A DNA stretch of 44,442 bases, taken from an uncultured Verrucomicrobia subdivision 3 bacterium. Its GTDB lineage: Bacteria > Verrucomicrobiota > Verrucomicrobiia > Limisphaerales > UBA11358. Made by a program: the position numbers and the translations under genes. Positions 1-8,186 of the stretch are shown here, in pieces. Position 1 is the first letter of the stretch. Each line of letters begins with the position of its first letter. The stretch lies in NCBI GenBank assembly GCA_903944085.1, contig CAJAQO010000289.1:1-44442 (forward strand). The letters run 5' to 3'. The notes under the pieces are model-generated. The model did not search any database and was not told where the DNA came from. It saw only the letters and a list, made by a program, of their open reading frames with translations.

Positions 1-2046
1 CAGCCCGTTCGTGAACACATAGTTCCCCGCATTCGTCGCGCTCGCCGCCGCCACCAGCTTGGAATAAACCAGCTGCACGTTCGTCACCCCAATATTAAAC
101 ACCCGCACCACCACCGGCGCGTTCGTGTCGGGGTTCACCGTGAGCACCGCATTGGAACTCATCGCCGAATAAGTGATGTTGGTGACGCTGTTCGTCAGCG
201 CGACGGAAAACACCGCGCCGCTGTCCGTCGGCAAAGGTAAGGCCAACTGGTAAGAGGAATTGGTCGCGCCGGAAACCGGTGTGCCGTTGCGATACCACTG
301 AAATGTCACCGGATGCCGGCCGATGTAACCGACGCTGAAAGTGGCCGGTTGCTGTTCGGTCACGGTCACATTCGGCGGCTGCGTCGTGATGCTCACCGGC
401 CCGGTTTGCGGCGAAACATTCGGGCCAAGCTGATAATCCTGGGCCACTTGTTGGGCGGACAAGGCGGCGGAGTAAATCCGGAACTCGTCAATGGAGCCGT
501 AAAAATAGGGGTCGTTGTATTGCGAACGGCCCAGCCAGTCGTTGACCGTCGCGCCGACCGCCGCCGGCGTGAACGTGAAGCTGTCATTTTCGCCGGCCAG
601 CACGCCATCCATGTAAATTTTCGCAATCTGGGCATTGCCGTCCTGCGTCCAGACGACGTGATGTTCGACACCGATGGTGGGCCGGGTGGCGAGATCCAGC
701 ACTTGTTCGCCGGAGCCAAGATTGTAAGCTCCCCGCACGCCGCCAAAACCACTCGGCACTGATAAGAACATATAGCTGGTGCCGCCGCCCTGATTGCCTT
801 CGCCGCCAACGCTGTTGCCGAAATCCCAAAGCCGCGCCCAGCCGCCGCCGCCATTGTCGGTGAACCAAGCTTCAAATGTCAGCGAGTTCAGATTGGTGAA
901 CATATTGTTTGGCAAATCCACAAAGGCGCTGGAGCCGTTGAGCACGACGTTGCTGTTGGCGATCGTCGCGCCGCCGGACAAAATTCCGTTCGCGCCGCCT
1001 TCGGAATCGTTGGCGTTCGTGGTGAAACTGTAGCGGTGCGCCAGCGTTTGCGGCGGGTCGGACACATAAATAGTTTGCGCCCCGCTCACGCCGGCATAGC
1101 TGGCCGTCAACGTGGCCACGCCCGGTCCAACCGCCGTGATGCGTCCCGCCGCACTGACGGTGACAAGATTGGTGTTGCTGGAGCGGTAAATCACACCGGA
1201 CACGAGCAGCAAATTCACATTAGTGACGTTGGCGAAATTGCCGATGACACCCGGCGTCTGCGAGGTGCTCTGCACCATCGTGCCGGCGGCTTGAAAGTTG
1301 ATGGATTGAAGCGTGCCGGGATCGGCCACGAGCTGTCCCGCTCCCGCTGCTAAATCCACCGCGATTTGCAACTGGCTCAAGGCACCGTTGTAAATGCGGA
1401 AATCGCTGATGCTGCCTTTGAACAACGGGTCATTATATTGTGAACGGCCGATCCAGTCATTGGTCGTGTTGCCGAGCGCCGCCGGCGTGAGCGTCATGCT
1501 GGTGTTGCTGGCCACGAGCACGCCGTTGACGTAAATCCAGGCCATTTGGGAATTGCCGTCGGAGGCCCAGACGACGTGTTGCCGCACATTCATGGGCAGC
1601 GCCGTGCCCGTCCACTCAGCGCTTTGCGAAGCGCTGGGCGTGGTGTAATTCCCCAGCAACGACGCCGCACTGTCGCGCGGGGTCATAAACATGTATTGAA
1701 TGCCGCTGGTGCTGGAGCCGAGCGGAAAGTCCTCGCCGCCGGAGCTGTTGCCAAAATCGAAAATGCGCGCCCAGGTGAAGCCGCCGGTGTCCGTGACCCA
1801 GGCTTCGATGGTAACGGCGGTGTAGCCGGTGACGATGTTGTTTGGCAAATTTACATAGCCGCTGGCACCGTCGAGCACCACCGCGCCGCCGCTGATGGTG
1901 GCCCCGCCGACAAGCTGGCCGTTGGCCGCGCCTATCGTGTCGCTGGCATTGGTGCTAAACGGATACCGGTGCGTGAGGTTCGCGGCGACACACGGAAACA
2001 AAAAAAAGGCCAGACCGGCCAGAACAGATACGACTTTGAATTTCAT
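1..2046 (-). CDS. Secreted LamG/Ig-like modular protein, C-terminus beyond the left edge
   Basis: The reverse strand is open from an ATG at 2046 down to base 1, giving 682 codons with no stop, so the 3' end lies outside the window. The product begins with a signal peptide (MKFKVVSVLAGLAFFLFPCVA). Two LamG-type concanavalin-like modules follow, at about residues 24-235 and 335-545. They are clear duplicates: each has a NDW(I/L)GRSQYNDP block and ends in a (D/E)FRIY..ALS segment. A Big_2-like Ig module sits between them at about 250-330. An Ig-like domain (about 556-645, with FQWYRNGTPVSGATNSSY) and the start of an SbsA-like module come last. The Ig plus SbsA order recurs in the giant protein at 17911-26319. 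LamG modules usually bind glycans or proteins; no catalytic domain is visible in this part. It is divergent from the fucosidase gene. The full length and C-terminal function cannot be seen. Confidence 0.85.
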   Translation of the reverse strand, partial: MKFKVVSVLAGLAFFLFPCVAANLTHRYPFSTNASDTIGAANGQLVGGATISGGAVVLDGASGYVNLPNNIVTGYTAVTIEAWVTDTGGFTWARIFDFGNSSGGEDFPLGSSTSGIQYMFMTPRDSAASLLGNYTTPSASQSAEWTGTALPMNVRQHVVWASDGNSQMAWIYVNGVLVASNTSMTLTPAALGNTTNDWIGRSQYNDPLFKGSISDFRIYNGALSQLQIAVDLAAGAGQLVADPGTLQSINFQAAGTMVQSTSQTPGVIGNFANVTNVNLLLVSGVIYRSSNTNLVTVSAAGRITAVGPGVATLTASYAGVSGAQTIYVSDPPQTLAHRYSFTTNANDSEGGANGILSGGATIANSNVVLNGSSAFVDLPNNMFTNLNSLTFEAWFTDNGGGGWARLWDFGNSVGGEGNQGGGTSYMFLSVPSGFGGVRGAYNLGSGEQVLDLATRPTIGVEHHVVWTQDGNAQIAKIYMDGVLAGENDSFTFTPAAVGATVNDWLGRSQYNDPYFYGSIDEFRIYSAALSAQQVAQDYQLGPNVSPQTGPVSITTQPPNVTVTEQQPATFSVGYIGRHPVTFQWYRNGTPVSGATNSSYQLALPLPTDSGAVFSVALTNSVTNITYSAMSSNAVLTVNPDTNAPVVVRVFNIGVTNVQLVYSKLVAAASATNAGNYVFTNGL

Positions 2047-2312
2047 TGGCAAATGGGTAAACCGCAAAGTTACTTCTTAAATTTTCTATTTACAATAATA
2101 ACAGCCCGCGCCGGCTGGTTAAGAACGCTTGCATGGCGCGAATGGGCGGCATTGAAATATCATCACTGCATCGGCGAGAACCGGCTCAAACTTAAATCCA
2201 ACCGCTGGTAAATCCAGGCCCGTTGACCGAACCCGTTTCATTGATGGCTTGCCGCTCAAGAAAAACTTGGCCATTCTTTTTGCAGTCACCCCGATTCCAC
2301 ACTTGAAAAAAT

Positions 2313-4076
2313 ATGATCACCCAAATCAAAACCCAGATTGTGCTGGCTGGCCTGCTGCTGGCGGCGCTTATTCCGTCCGCAGTTTTCGCCGCCGATTCGC
2401 CCGATCCTTACGCGAATGAAACCGCCGCGCAGCGCGACGCGCGGATGCACTGGTGGCGCGAGGCGCGTTTCGGCATGTTCATCCATTGGGGCGTGTATTC
2501 GGTTCCCGCCGGCGTTTATCACGGCCAGGAAGTTGCCGGCATCGGCGAGTGGATCATGTGTCAGGGAAAAATTCCGATGGCCGAGTATCAAATGTTCGCG
2601 AAGTCATATAATCCGGTGAAATATAATCCCGACGACTGGGTGCGGCTCGCGAAAGCCGCCGGCATGAAATACATCGTCATCACCGCGAAACACCATGACG
2701 GCTTTGCGAATTTTGACACGCAGGCGAGCGATTGGAGCATTGTCAAAGCCACGCCTTATGCCAAGGACGTCCTCCAGCCGCTGGCCGCCGCATGCCGCAA
2801 ATACGGCATGAAGCTGGGCTTTTATTATTCGCAGGCGCAGGATTGGAACAACGGCGGTTCCGAGTGCAGCGGCAGTTGGGATCCCGCGCAGAAACACAAC
2901 ATGGACGAGTATGTGGACAAGATCGCGGTGCCGCAAATGAAGGAGCTGCTTTCCAACTACGGCGAATTTCCCGCCGTGCTGTGGTGGGACACGCCGTGCG
3001 ACATGAGCAAGGAAAACGCGGATAAATTGATCTCCGTTCTCAAGCTCAAGCCCGGCATCATCCACAACAACCGGCTGGGCGGCGGCTACAAAGGCGACAC
3101 GGAAACGCCGGAGCAATTCGTGCCCGCCACCGGTTTTCCCGGCCGTGATTGGGAAACGTGCATGACGATGAACGACACCTGGGGTTTCAAAAGCCATGAC
3201 CAGAATTGGAAATCCACCGAGACGATCATCCGCAACCTTGTGGACATCGCGAGCAAGGGCGGCAATTATCTGCTCAACGTCGGGCCGACGAGCGAAGGGC
3301 TGATTCCCGACGCGAGCATCGCGCGCCTCCAAGCCGTCGGCGCGTGGATGAAAGTGAACGGCGAGGCGATTTATGCCACGACCGCCAGTCCGTTCAAGCG
3401 GCTGCCGTGGGGCCGCTGCACGCAAAAAATTTCCGGCGACGAAACGACGCTTTATCTGCACGTCTTCAACTGGCCGGCGGATGGCAAGCTGGTTGTGCCC
3501 GGATTGGAAAACACCGTGAAGTCGGCTCGATTGCTCGCCGGCGGGAAAAAATTAAAATTCAGCCGCGCGTCGGAAGGCGTCGTGGTGGAAGTTCCCGCGA
3601 CCGCGCCGGACAACATTTCCGCGACGGTGGTTTTGAAAATCAAAGGTGCGCCGTTGGTGACCGCCACGCCGATCTCGCAATCAGCTGATGGCGCGGTGCA
3701 TTTGGTCGCGAGCGAGGCGGATCTGCACGGCGGGCTGCAATACGAAAACGGCGGCGGCAAGGATAACATCGGTTTCTGGACGAATCCGGCGGACACGGCG
3801 AGCTGGAGTTTCAAAGTGGACCGGCCCGGCAAATTCAGCGTCATCGCGGACATCGCGGCGGAGGCTTCGGGGAAATTTGAAGTCGTCGTCAACGAGCAGA
3901 AACTGTCCGGCACCGCGCCCGCCACCGGCAGCTACACGCAATTTCAGCACGCGGATTTGCTCGGCACTTTGGAAATCGCCACCGCCGGCACCGTGACCTT
4001 GACTGTGCGTCCGGTGGCCGCCGGCTGGCAGCCGATGAATCTCCGCAGCCTGCAACTCGTGCCGGCGGGAAAATAA
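2313..4076 (+). CDS. Alpha-L-fucosidase, GH29, secreted
   Basis: The 587-residue product should release alpha-linked L-fucose from glycans outside the cell or in the periplasm. A signal peptide ends near residue 27 (IPSAVFA). The GH29 catalytic barrel follows: MHWWREARFGMFIHWG at 45-60, TAKHHDGF at 124-131, and AVLWWDTPCDM at 221-231. D226 in that last block is in the position of the family's catalytic nucleophile. The acid/base residue is poorly conserved in GH29 and I cannot assign it. SKGGNYLLNVGPTSEG is the usual block near the end of the barrel. Residues after about 450 form a beta-rich C-terminal domain with an apparent carbohydrate-binding module (GGLQYENGGGKDNIGFW). The start is the first ATG after the divergent promoter region; no Shine-Dalgarno sequence precedes it. 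It is first in a likely operon with the metallopeptidase and GH92 mannosidase. The family call is strong; the exact linkage is unknown. Confidence 0.95.
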   Translation: MITQIKTQIVLAGLLLAALIPSAVFAADSPDPYANETAAQRDARMHWWREARFGMFIHWGVYSVPAGVYHGQEVAGIGEWIMCQGKIPMAEYQMFAKSYNPVKYNPDDWVRLAKAAGMKYIVITAKHHDGFANFDTQASDWSIVKATPYAKDVLQPLAAACRKYGMKLGFYYSQAQDWNNGGSECSGSWDPAQKHNMDEYVDKIAVPQMKELLSNYGEFPAVLWWDTPCDMSKENADKLISVLKLKPGIIHNNRLGGGYKGDTETPEQFVPATGFPGRDWETCMTMNDTWGFKSHDQNWKSTETIIRNLVDIASKGGNYLLNVGPTSEGLIPDASIARLQAVGAWMKVNGEAIYATTASPFKRLPWGRCTQKISGDETTLYLHVFNWPADGKLVVPGLENTVKSARLLAGGKKLKFSRASEGVVVEVPATAPDNISATVVLKIKGAPLVTATPISQSADGAVHLVASEADLHGGLQYENGGGKDNIGFWTNPADTASWSFKVDRPGKFSVIADIAAEASGKFEVVVNEQKLSGTAPATGSYTQFQHADLLGTLEIATAGTVTLTVRPVAAGWQPMNLRSLQLVPAGK

Positions 4077-4182
4077 TCGCCACGCGCTGTTCGCCACAGA
4101 TCTCTGACAAGGCCGGCAGCGCGTAATTTGAAGTATTTTTATATACTTTGCGGTCAATGTCGGGTAAGTAAAAATCAAAACC

Positions 4183-5559
4183 ATGAATCCATCTGCCTCT
4201 TTCGCGCGGCCAGCCGCCGCCATTTCAGCACTCCTGCTGCTAACCAATTTATCATTCGCCGGCATTCAGACAATGGTCGGCCATCATGCCGAAGGAACGG
4301 AATCGCCCAGCTTCAACTTCACGAACGTCCCACCGCCTTCGCGCAACGATGCGGCCACCACCGCCAAATTCACTTTGGTGTCGGGCGAGGCTGACGCGAA
4401 CGGCGGCGACCTCGACAAACTTCACGACGGCAAAGTGCCCACCGAGGCCGACGCACCCGGCGACAATTTTTTCTTTAATGCCGGCACCAGCGGCGGAAAA
4501 ATCCAAGTTGATTTGGGCCACGCTCGCGACATCAAGCAGGTCAATACTTACTCGTGGCATCCCAGCACACGCGGGCCGCAGGTTTATAAATTATATGCCA
4601 GCGCAGGCACGAATGATCATTTCATCGCCGCGCCGGGCACCGACGCCGAGCTGGCCAGCGGCGGCTGGAAATTGATTGCCCAGGTTGACACCCGCCCGAG
4701 CGGAGATGAAGGTGGCGGACAATACGGCGTCAGTATTTCCGACGATGCCGGGATTATTGGAAATTACCGGTATCTGCTGTTCGACATTTCACCCACCGAA
4801 ACCAGCGACGCTTTTGGCAACACGTTTTACAGCGAGATTGACGTGGTCGAACTCAATGCGCCCGCAGAATCAGCGGTGGCACTGGTTGTCCCGCCATTCA
4901 TCATCAAATCCGCTGATGGCTACTGCGAAATTTCCATTGATACCGCCAAGGCCCCGGAGCTCAAAGATTGGGCGGAACAGAAGCTGGGGCCGGCGCTGGC
5001 CGAATGGTATCCCAAAATCGTGGCCATGATGCCGAGCGATGGCTTTAGCGCGCCCAAAAAATTCAACGTGGTGCTCCGGCCCGGCGACGGTGTGGCCGCC
5101 ACCGGCGGCACGCGCATCACCGCCAACTCGGATTGGTTTCGCGGCGAGCTTGACCGCGAGGCGGTCGGCGCGCTCATTCACGAAGAAGTGCATGTGGTCC
5201 AGCAATACGGCGCCGGCTGGCGGCGGGCCACGCGCGCGCCCGGCTGGCTGACGGAAGGCATTCCGGATTACATCCGCTTTTTCAAATTTGAGCCGCAAAG
5301 CCACGGCGCCGATGCCGTCTGGATGCAGCACCGCCGGACTGCGAACTTCAATTACGATGGCTTGTATCGCATCAGCGCCAATTTCCTGGATTATGTGATC
5401 ACGCATTACGATCCGAACCAGCAACTGCTCGCGAAAGTGAACGCCGCCTGCCGGCAAGGCAAATACTCGGATGACTTATGGCCGGAACTCACCGGCAAGA
5501 AGCTCGCGGACTTGAATGACGAATGGAAAGCCACCTTGCAAAAACCGGCTGCGAAATAA
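4183..5559 (+). CDS. Secreted basic-secretory-protein-type metallopeptidase with N-terminal discoidin-like domain
   Basis: The product has 458 residues and a signal peptide (AAAISALLLLTNLSFAG, to about 27). Residues 60-225 look like a discoidin/F5-8C-type binding domain: GGKIQVDLGHARDIKQVNTY, then YRYLLFDISP and EIDVVELN. Residues 243-450 match the basic secretory protein peptidase family: YCEISIDTAKAPELKDWAE, then a zinc motif HEEVH at 333-337 (HExxH), then WLTEGIPDYIRF at 355-366. Zinc is predicted to bind H333 and H337, with E334 as the catalytic base. A likely role is cutting protein next to glycans trimmed by the flanking fucosidase and mannosidase; that is inferred from context. The gaps are 106 bp upstream and 43 bp downstream. 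A small inverted repeat, AAGTAT-N6-ATACTT, lies at 4131-4148, 34 bp before the ATG, and may be regulatory. No Shine-Dalgarno sequence is seen. Confidence 0.88.
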   Translation: MNPSASFARPAAAISALLLLTNLSFAGIQTMVGHHAEGTESPSFNFTNVPPPSRNDAATTAKFTLVSGEADANGGDLDKLHDGKVPTEADAPGDNFFFNAGTSGGKIQVDLGHARDIKQVNTYSWHPSTRGPQVYKLYASAGTNDHFIAAPGTDAELASGGWKLIAQVDTRPSGDEGGGQYGVSISDDAGIIGNYRYLLFDISPTETSDAFGNTFYSEIDVVELNAPAESAVALVVPPFIIKSADGYCEISIDTAKAPELKDWAEQKLGPALAEWYPKIVAMMPSDGFSAPKKFNVVLRPGDGVAATGGTRITANSDWFRGELDREAVGALIHEEVHVVQQYGAGWRRATRAPGWLTEGIPDYIRFFKFEPQSHGADAVWMQHRRTANFNYDGLYRISANFLDYVITHYDPNQQLLAKVNAACRQGKYSDDLWPELTGKKLADLNDEWKATLQKPAAK

Positions 5560-5602
5560 TCGCCAGCGAGGAATTTGCAAAATAATCAATTCTACCAGCG
5601 CC

Positions 5603-7915
5603 ATGAAAACTCGTCGGCTAACGCATCATTCCTTGAAATTAATTTTTCTGACCGCCACAGCATTGCTCGTTCTTGGTGGAATGGAACTGCGCGCGGAGCA
5701 GTTGCCATTGGCGGATTATGTTCGTCCGTTTGTCGGCGCTCAGGGCGAGGGCAATACTTATCCCGGACCTTCCGCGCCGTTCGGCCTGATGCAGTTGAGT
5801 CCCGACACCGACAAAACGAATTGGGACACGGCGTCGGGTTACGAATACACCGATCCCACGATTCTCGGATTCAGCCTCACGCATTTGACCGGGACGGGCT
5901 GTCCGGACCTCGGCGATTTTCTGTTCATGCCGCAGGTGGGAAAACCGGCTTTCGTTTCCGGCATGAAAGATCATCCCGAAGACGGTTATCAATCCACTTT
6001 TTCTCATGCCGATGAATCGGCGTCCGCCGGTTATTACAAAGTGAAACTGCAAAAATCCGGCGCCACGGTGGAGCTGACCGCCGGCGAGCGCGCGGGCATT
6101 CTGCGTTTCACTTTCCCGGCCAGCGACGAAGCTTCCATCTTGACCGACTTGAGCCACGTCATCAACGGCGGCCGCTGGCGCGTGGCGCAATCGCGCGTGC
6201 GCATCGAGGATGGCTCCACGATCACCGGTTTTCATTTGATCAATGGCTGGGCGAAGGAGCGCTATCTTTATTTTGCCGCGCGCTATTCGCGTCCGTTTGA
6301 CAGCACGGAAATCATCAGTGCCGGAAAACCGGTGCTCTACAACACCTATCGTTTTCGCAGCCACAATGAAGCCGCCGGCACGAACCTGCAGTTCTTTGCC
6401 AAATACAAAACGCGGGCGAATGAAGTCATCCAGGTGAAAGTCGCCGTGTCCGCCGTGAGCGCCGCCAACGCGCTGGAAAATCTGGACGCGGAAATTCCGG
6501 ATTGGAATTTTGAAAAACTGCTGGCCGCCACGCGCGCAAAATGGAACCGCGAATTGAGCAAAATCGAAATCGAAGGTTCGCCGGCACAAAAGGAAACCTT
6601 TTACACTTCGCTGTATCACGCATTTCTCGCGCCGAATCTTTATCAGGACGTGAACGGCGAATATCGCGGCTTCGACCAGAATATTCACCGGGCCAAAGGT
6701 TTCACGGAATACTCGGTGTTTTCGCTCTGGGACACTTTCCGCGCCACGCATCCGCTGTTTGCGCTGATCCAATCCCAGCGCGACGCGGACATGATCAACA
6801 GCCTGCTCGTGCATTACGATCAGAGCGCGGATCATCTGCTGCCGATGTGGGAACTGCAAGGCAACGAGACTTGGTGCATGATCGGCTACCATGCCGTGCC
6901 GGTCATCGTGGACGGCTATTTGAAAGGCGTGAAAGGCTTCGACGTGCAGCACGCTTACGAGGCGATGAAAACCACGGCGATGAATCCGGATTACGACGGC
7001 CTGGCCGACTACCGGAAACTCGGCTACGTCCCCGATGATCACGAGGATGAAAATGTTTCCAAGACGCTCGAATATGCGTTTGACGATTATTGCATCGCGC
7101 AAATGGCCAAGGCGCTCGGCAAAACCGAGGATGTCAATTATTTCATGCAGCGCGCGGCGAGCTACACGAATTCATATGATCCGACCTCCGGCTGGATGCG
7201 CCCGAAAGATTCGCAGGGCAACTGGCGCACGCCCTTCGACGCGCACGTTTTCGGCGGCGACACCAACAGCGATTTTACCGAAGCCACCAGCTCGCAATAT
7301 TCGTGGTTCGTGCCGCAGGATGTGCCGGGCTTGATCGCGTTGATGGGCGGCAAAGAAAAATTCGTGGCGAAACTGGATTCGCTGTTCAATGCCCAGCAGA
7401 CCGACGCGTTCAAAAAAGATTTGTCGGCCAACGATCTGCGCGGCTGCATCGGCGAATACTGGCACGGCAACGAGCCGAGCCATCATGTGATTTATCTTTA
7501 CAGCTATGCCGGCCAGCCGTGGAAAGCGGCGCAGCGGCTGCACCAAGTCGTCACGACGCAATACGGCAGCCAGCCCGGCTCGCTCTGCGGCAACGACGAC
7601 TGCGGCCAGATGTCGGCGTGGTATCTGTTCACCTGCCTGGGTTTTTATCCGGTGTGTCCGACGAGTGATTATTATGTGATCGGCGCGCCGCAAGTTCCCA
7701 AGGCCGTCATGCACCTTTCTAACGGGAAAGTTTTTCGGATGACGGCGGAAAACATTTCCGACGAGAATATTTACGTCCAGTCCGTCCGGCTGAATGGCAA
7801 AAACTGGGACTCGCCGTTTCTGCCTTACAAAGAATTGAAAAACGGCGGCACGATTGTTTTCAACATGGGCGCGCAGCCGAGCCAGTGGGGAACCAAGCCC
7901 AAACCGCTGGATTGA
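5603..7915 (+). CDS. Alpha-mannosidase, GH92, secreted
   Basis: The 770-residue product should be a calcium-dependent exo-alpha-mannosidase (often alpha-1,2) acting on N-glycans or mannans. The ATG at 5603 was chosen because it opens a signal peptide (KLIFLTATALLVLGGMELRA). An upstream in-frame start at 5516 would overlap the previous gene and add a charged stretch in front of it. Family blocks in order are YVRPFVGAQGEGNTYPGP, GFSLTHLTGTGCPDLGDF, SLWDTFRATHPLF, MWELQGNETWCMIGYHAVPV, DFTEATSSQYSWFVPQD, GNEPSHHVIYLY and GNDDCGQMSAWYLF. E560 in the TEATSSQY block probably matches the catalytic acid, and D665/D666 lie in the base and calcium region; these assignments are from memory of the family. 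Many GH92 enzymes have EGN where this one has EAT. It is last in the GH29-peptidase-GH92 set. Linkage preference cannot be told from sequence. Confidence 0.95.
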   Translation: MKTRRLTHHSLKLIFLTATALLVLGGMELRAEQLPLADYVRPFVGAQGEGNTYPGPSAPFGLMQLSPDTDKTNWDTASGYEYTDPTILGFSLTHLTGTGCPDLGDFLFMPQVGKPAFVSGMKDHPEDGYQSTFSHADESASAGYYKVKLQKSGATVELTAGERAGILRFTFPASDEASILTDLSHVINGGRWRVAQSRVRIEDGSTITGFHLINGWAKERYLYFAARYSRPFDSTEIISAGKPVLYNTYRFRSHNEAAGTNLQFFAKYKTRANEVIQVKVAVSAVSAANALENLDAEIPDWNFEKLLAATRAKWNRELSKIEIEGSPAQKETFYTSLYHAFLAPNLYQDVNGEYRGFDQNIHRAKGFTEYSVFSLWDTFRATHPLFALIQSQRDADMINSLLVHYDQSADHLLPMWELQGNETWCMIGYHAVPVIVDGYLKGVKGFDVQHAYEAMKTTAMNPDYDGLADYRKLGYVPDDHEDENVSKTLEYAFDDYCIAQMAKALGKTEDVNYFMQRAASYTNSYDPTSGWMRPKDSQGNWRTPFDAHVFGGDTNSDFTEATSSQYSWFVPQDVPGLIALMGGKEKFVAKLDSLFNAQQTDAFKKDLSANDLRGCIGEYWHGNEPSHHVIYLYSYAGQPWKAAQRLHQVVTTQYGSQPGSLCGNDDCGQMSAWYLFTCLGFYPVCPTSDYYVIGAPQVPKAVMHLSNGKVFRMTAENISDENIYVQSVRLNGKNWDSPFLPYKELKNGGTIVFNMGAQPSQWGTKPKPLD

Positions 7916-8007
7916 ACCGGTAAAACGAAACCAGCCGTCGCAGTTTTGTTTTTGCCCGGCTGCATCCACCAGTCCGTTTTGGCATCGGCCCGAAGCCCGA
8001 TGCGCAA

Positions 8008-8028
8008 CTTGTTTTGGTTTTAGACAAG
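8008..8028. promoter_or_regulatory. 21-bp imperfect palindrome, candidate operator, copy 1
   Basis: The arms CTTGT and ACAAG are separated by 11 T-rich bases. A second 21-bp element at 13210-13230 is identical at 19 of 21 positions, including both arms. This copy lies about 180 bp upstream of the S53 peptidase gene and 46 bp upstream of the small reading frame at 8075. The GntR/LacI-type regulator gene lies between the two copies. A binding site for that regulator is the simplest reading, but it is an inference. The five-base stem is too weak to be a convincing terminator for the GH92 gene. Confidence 0.4.
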
Positions 8029-8074
8029 TCGTTTGGCGTTTCCCTGCGGCTGATGGTAAGTTAAGACATAAACC

Positions 8075-8179
8075 ATGCGCCGCTTCAACGAGGACAAATG
8101 CGCCATGCTGGCGGCTTGGTTGAAGCAGACGGCGAGCTGGTTTCTCGTTGCGGCTGTATTTTTGTGGTTATCCGCCTGA
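8075..8179 (+). CDS. Possible 34-residue single-pass membrane peptide
   Basis: An ATG at 8075 opens 34 codons ending in TGA at 8177-8179, eight bases before the S53 peptidase ATG. The peptide has a charged start (MRRFNEDK) and a hydrophobic second half (TASWFLVAAVFLWLSA) that would cross the membrane once. I do not recognise a family. The position directly ahead of a secreted peptidase gene could mean a co-expressed small membrane protein or a translated leader. It could also be chance: the gap is GC-rich, and no Shine-Dalgarno sequence marks the start, though most genes here lack one too. Treat it as a candidate. Confidence 0.3.
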   Translation: MRRFNEDKCAMLAAWLKQTASWFLVAAVFLWLSA

Positions 8180-8186
8180 TTGAAAT

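Noticed and set aside
5639-7102. 487-codon open frame on the minus strand
   Set aside because: It lies opposite the GH92 gene, whose family blocks are clear. The minus frame has no family features and an Arg/His-rich composition typical of antisense frames in GC-rich DNA.
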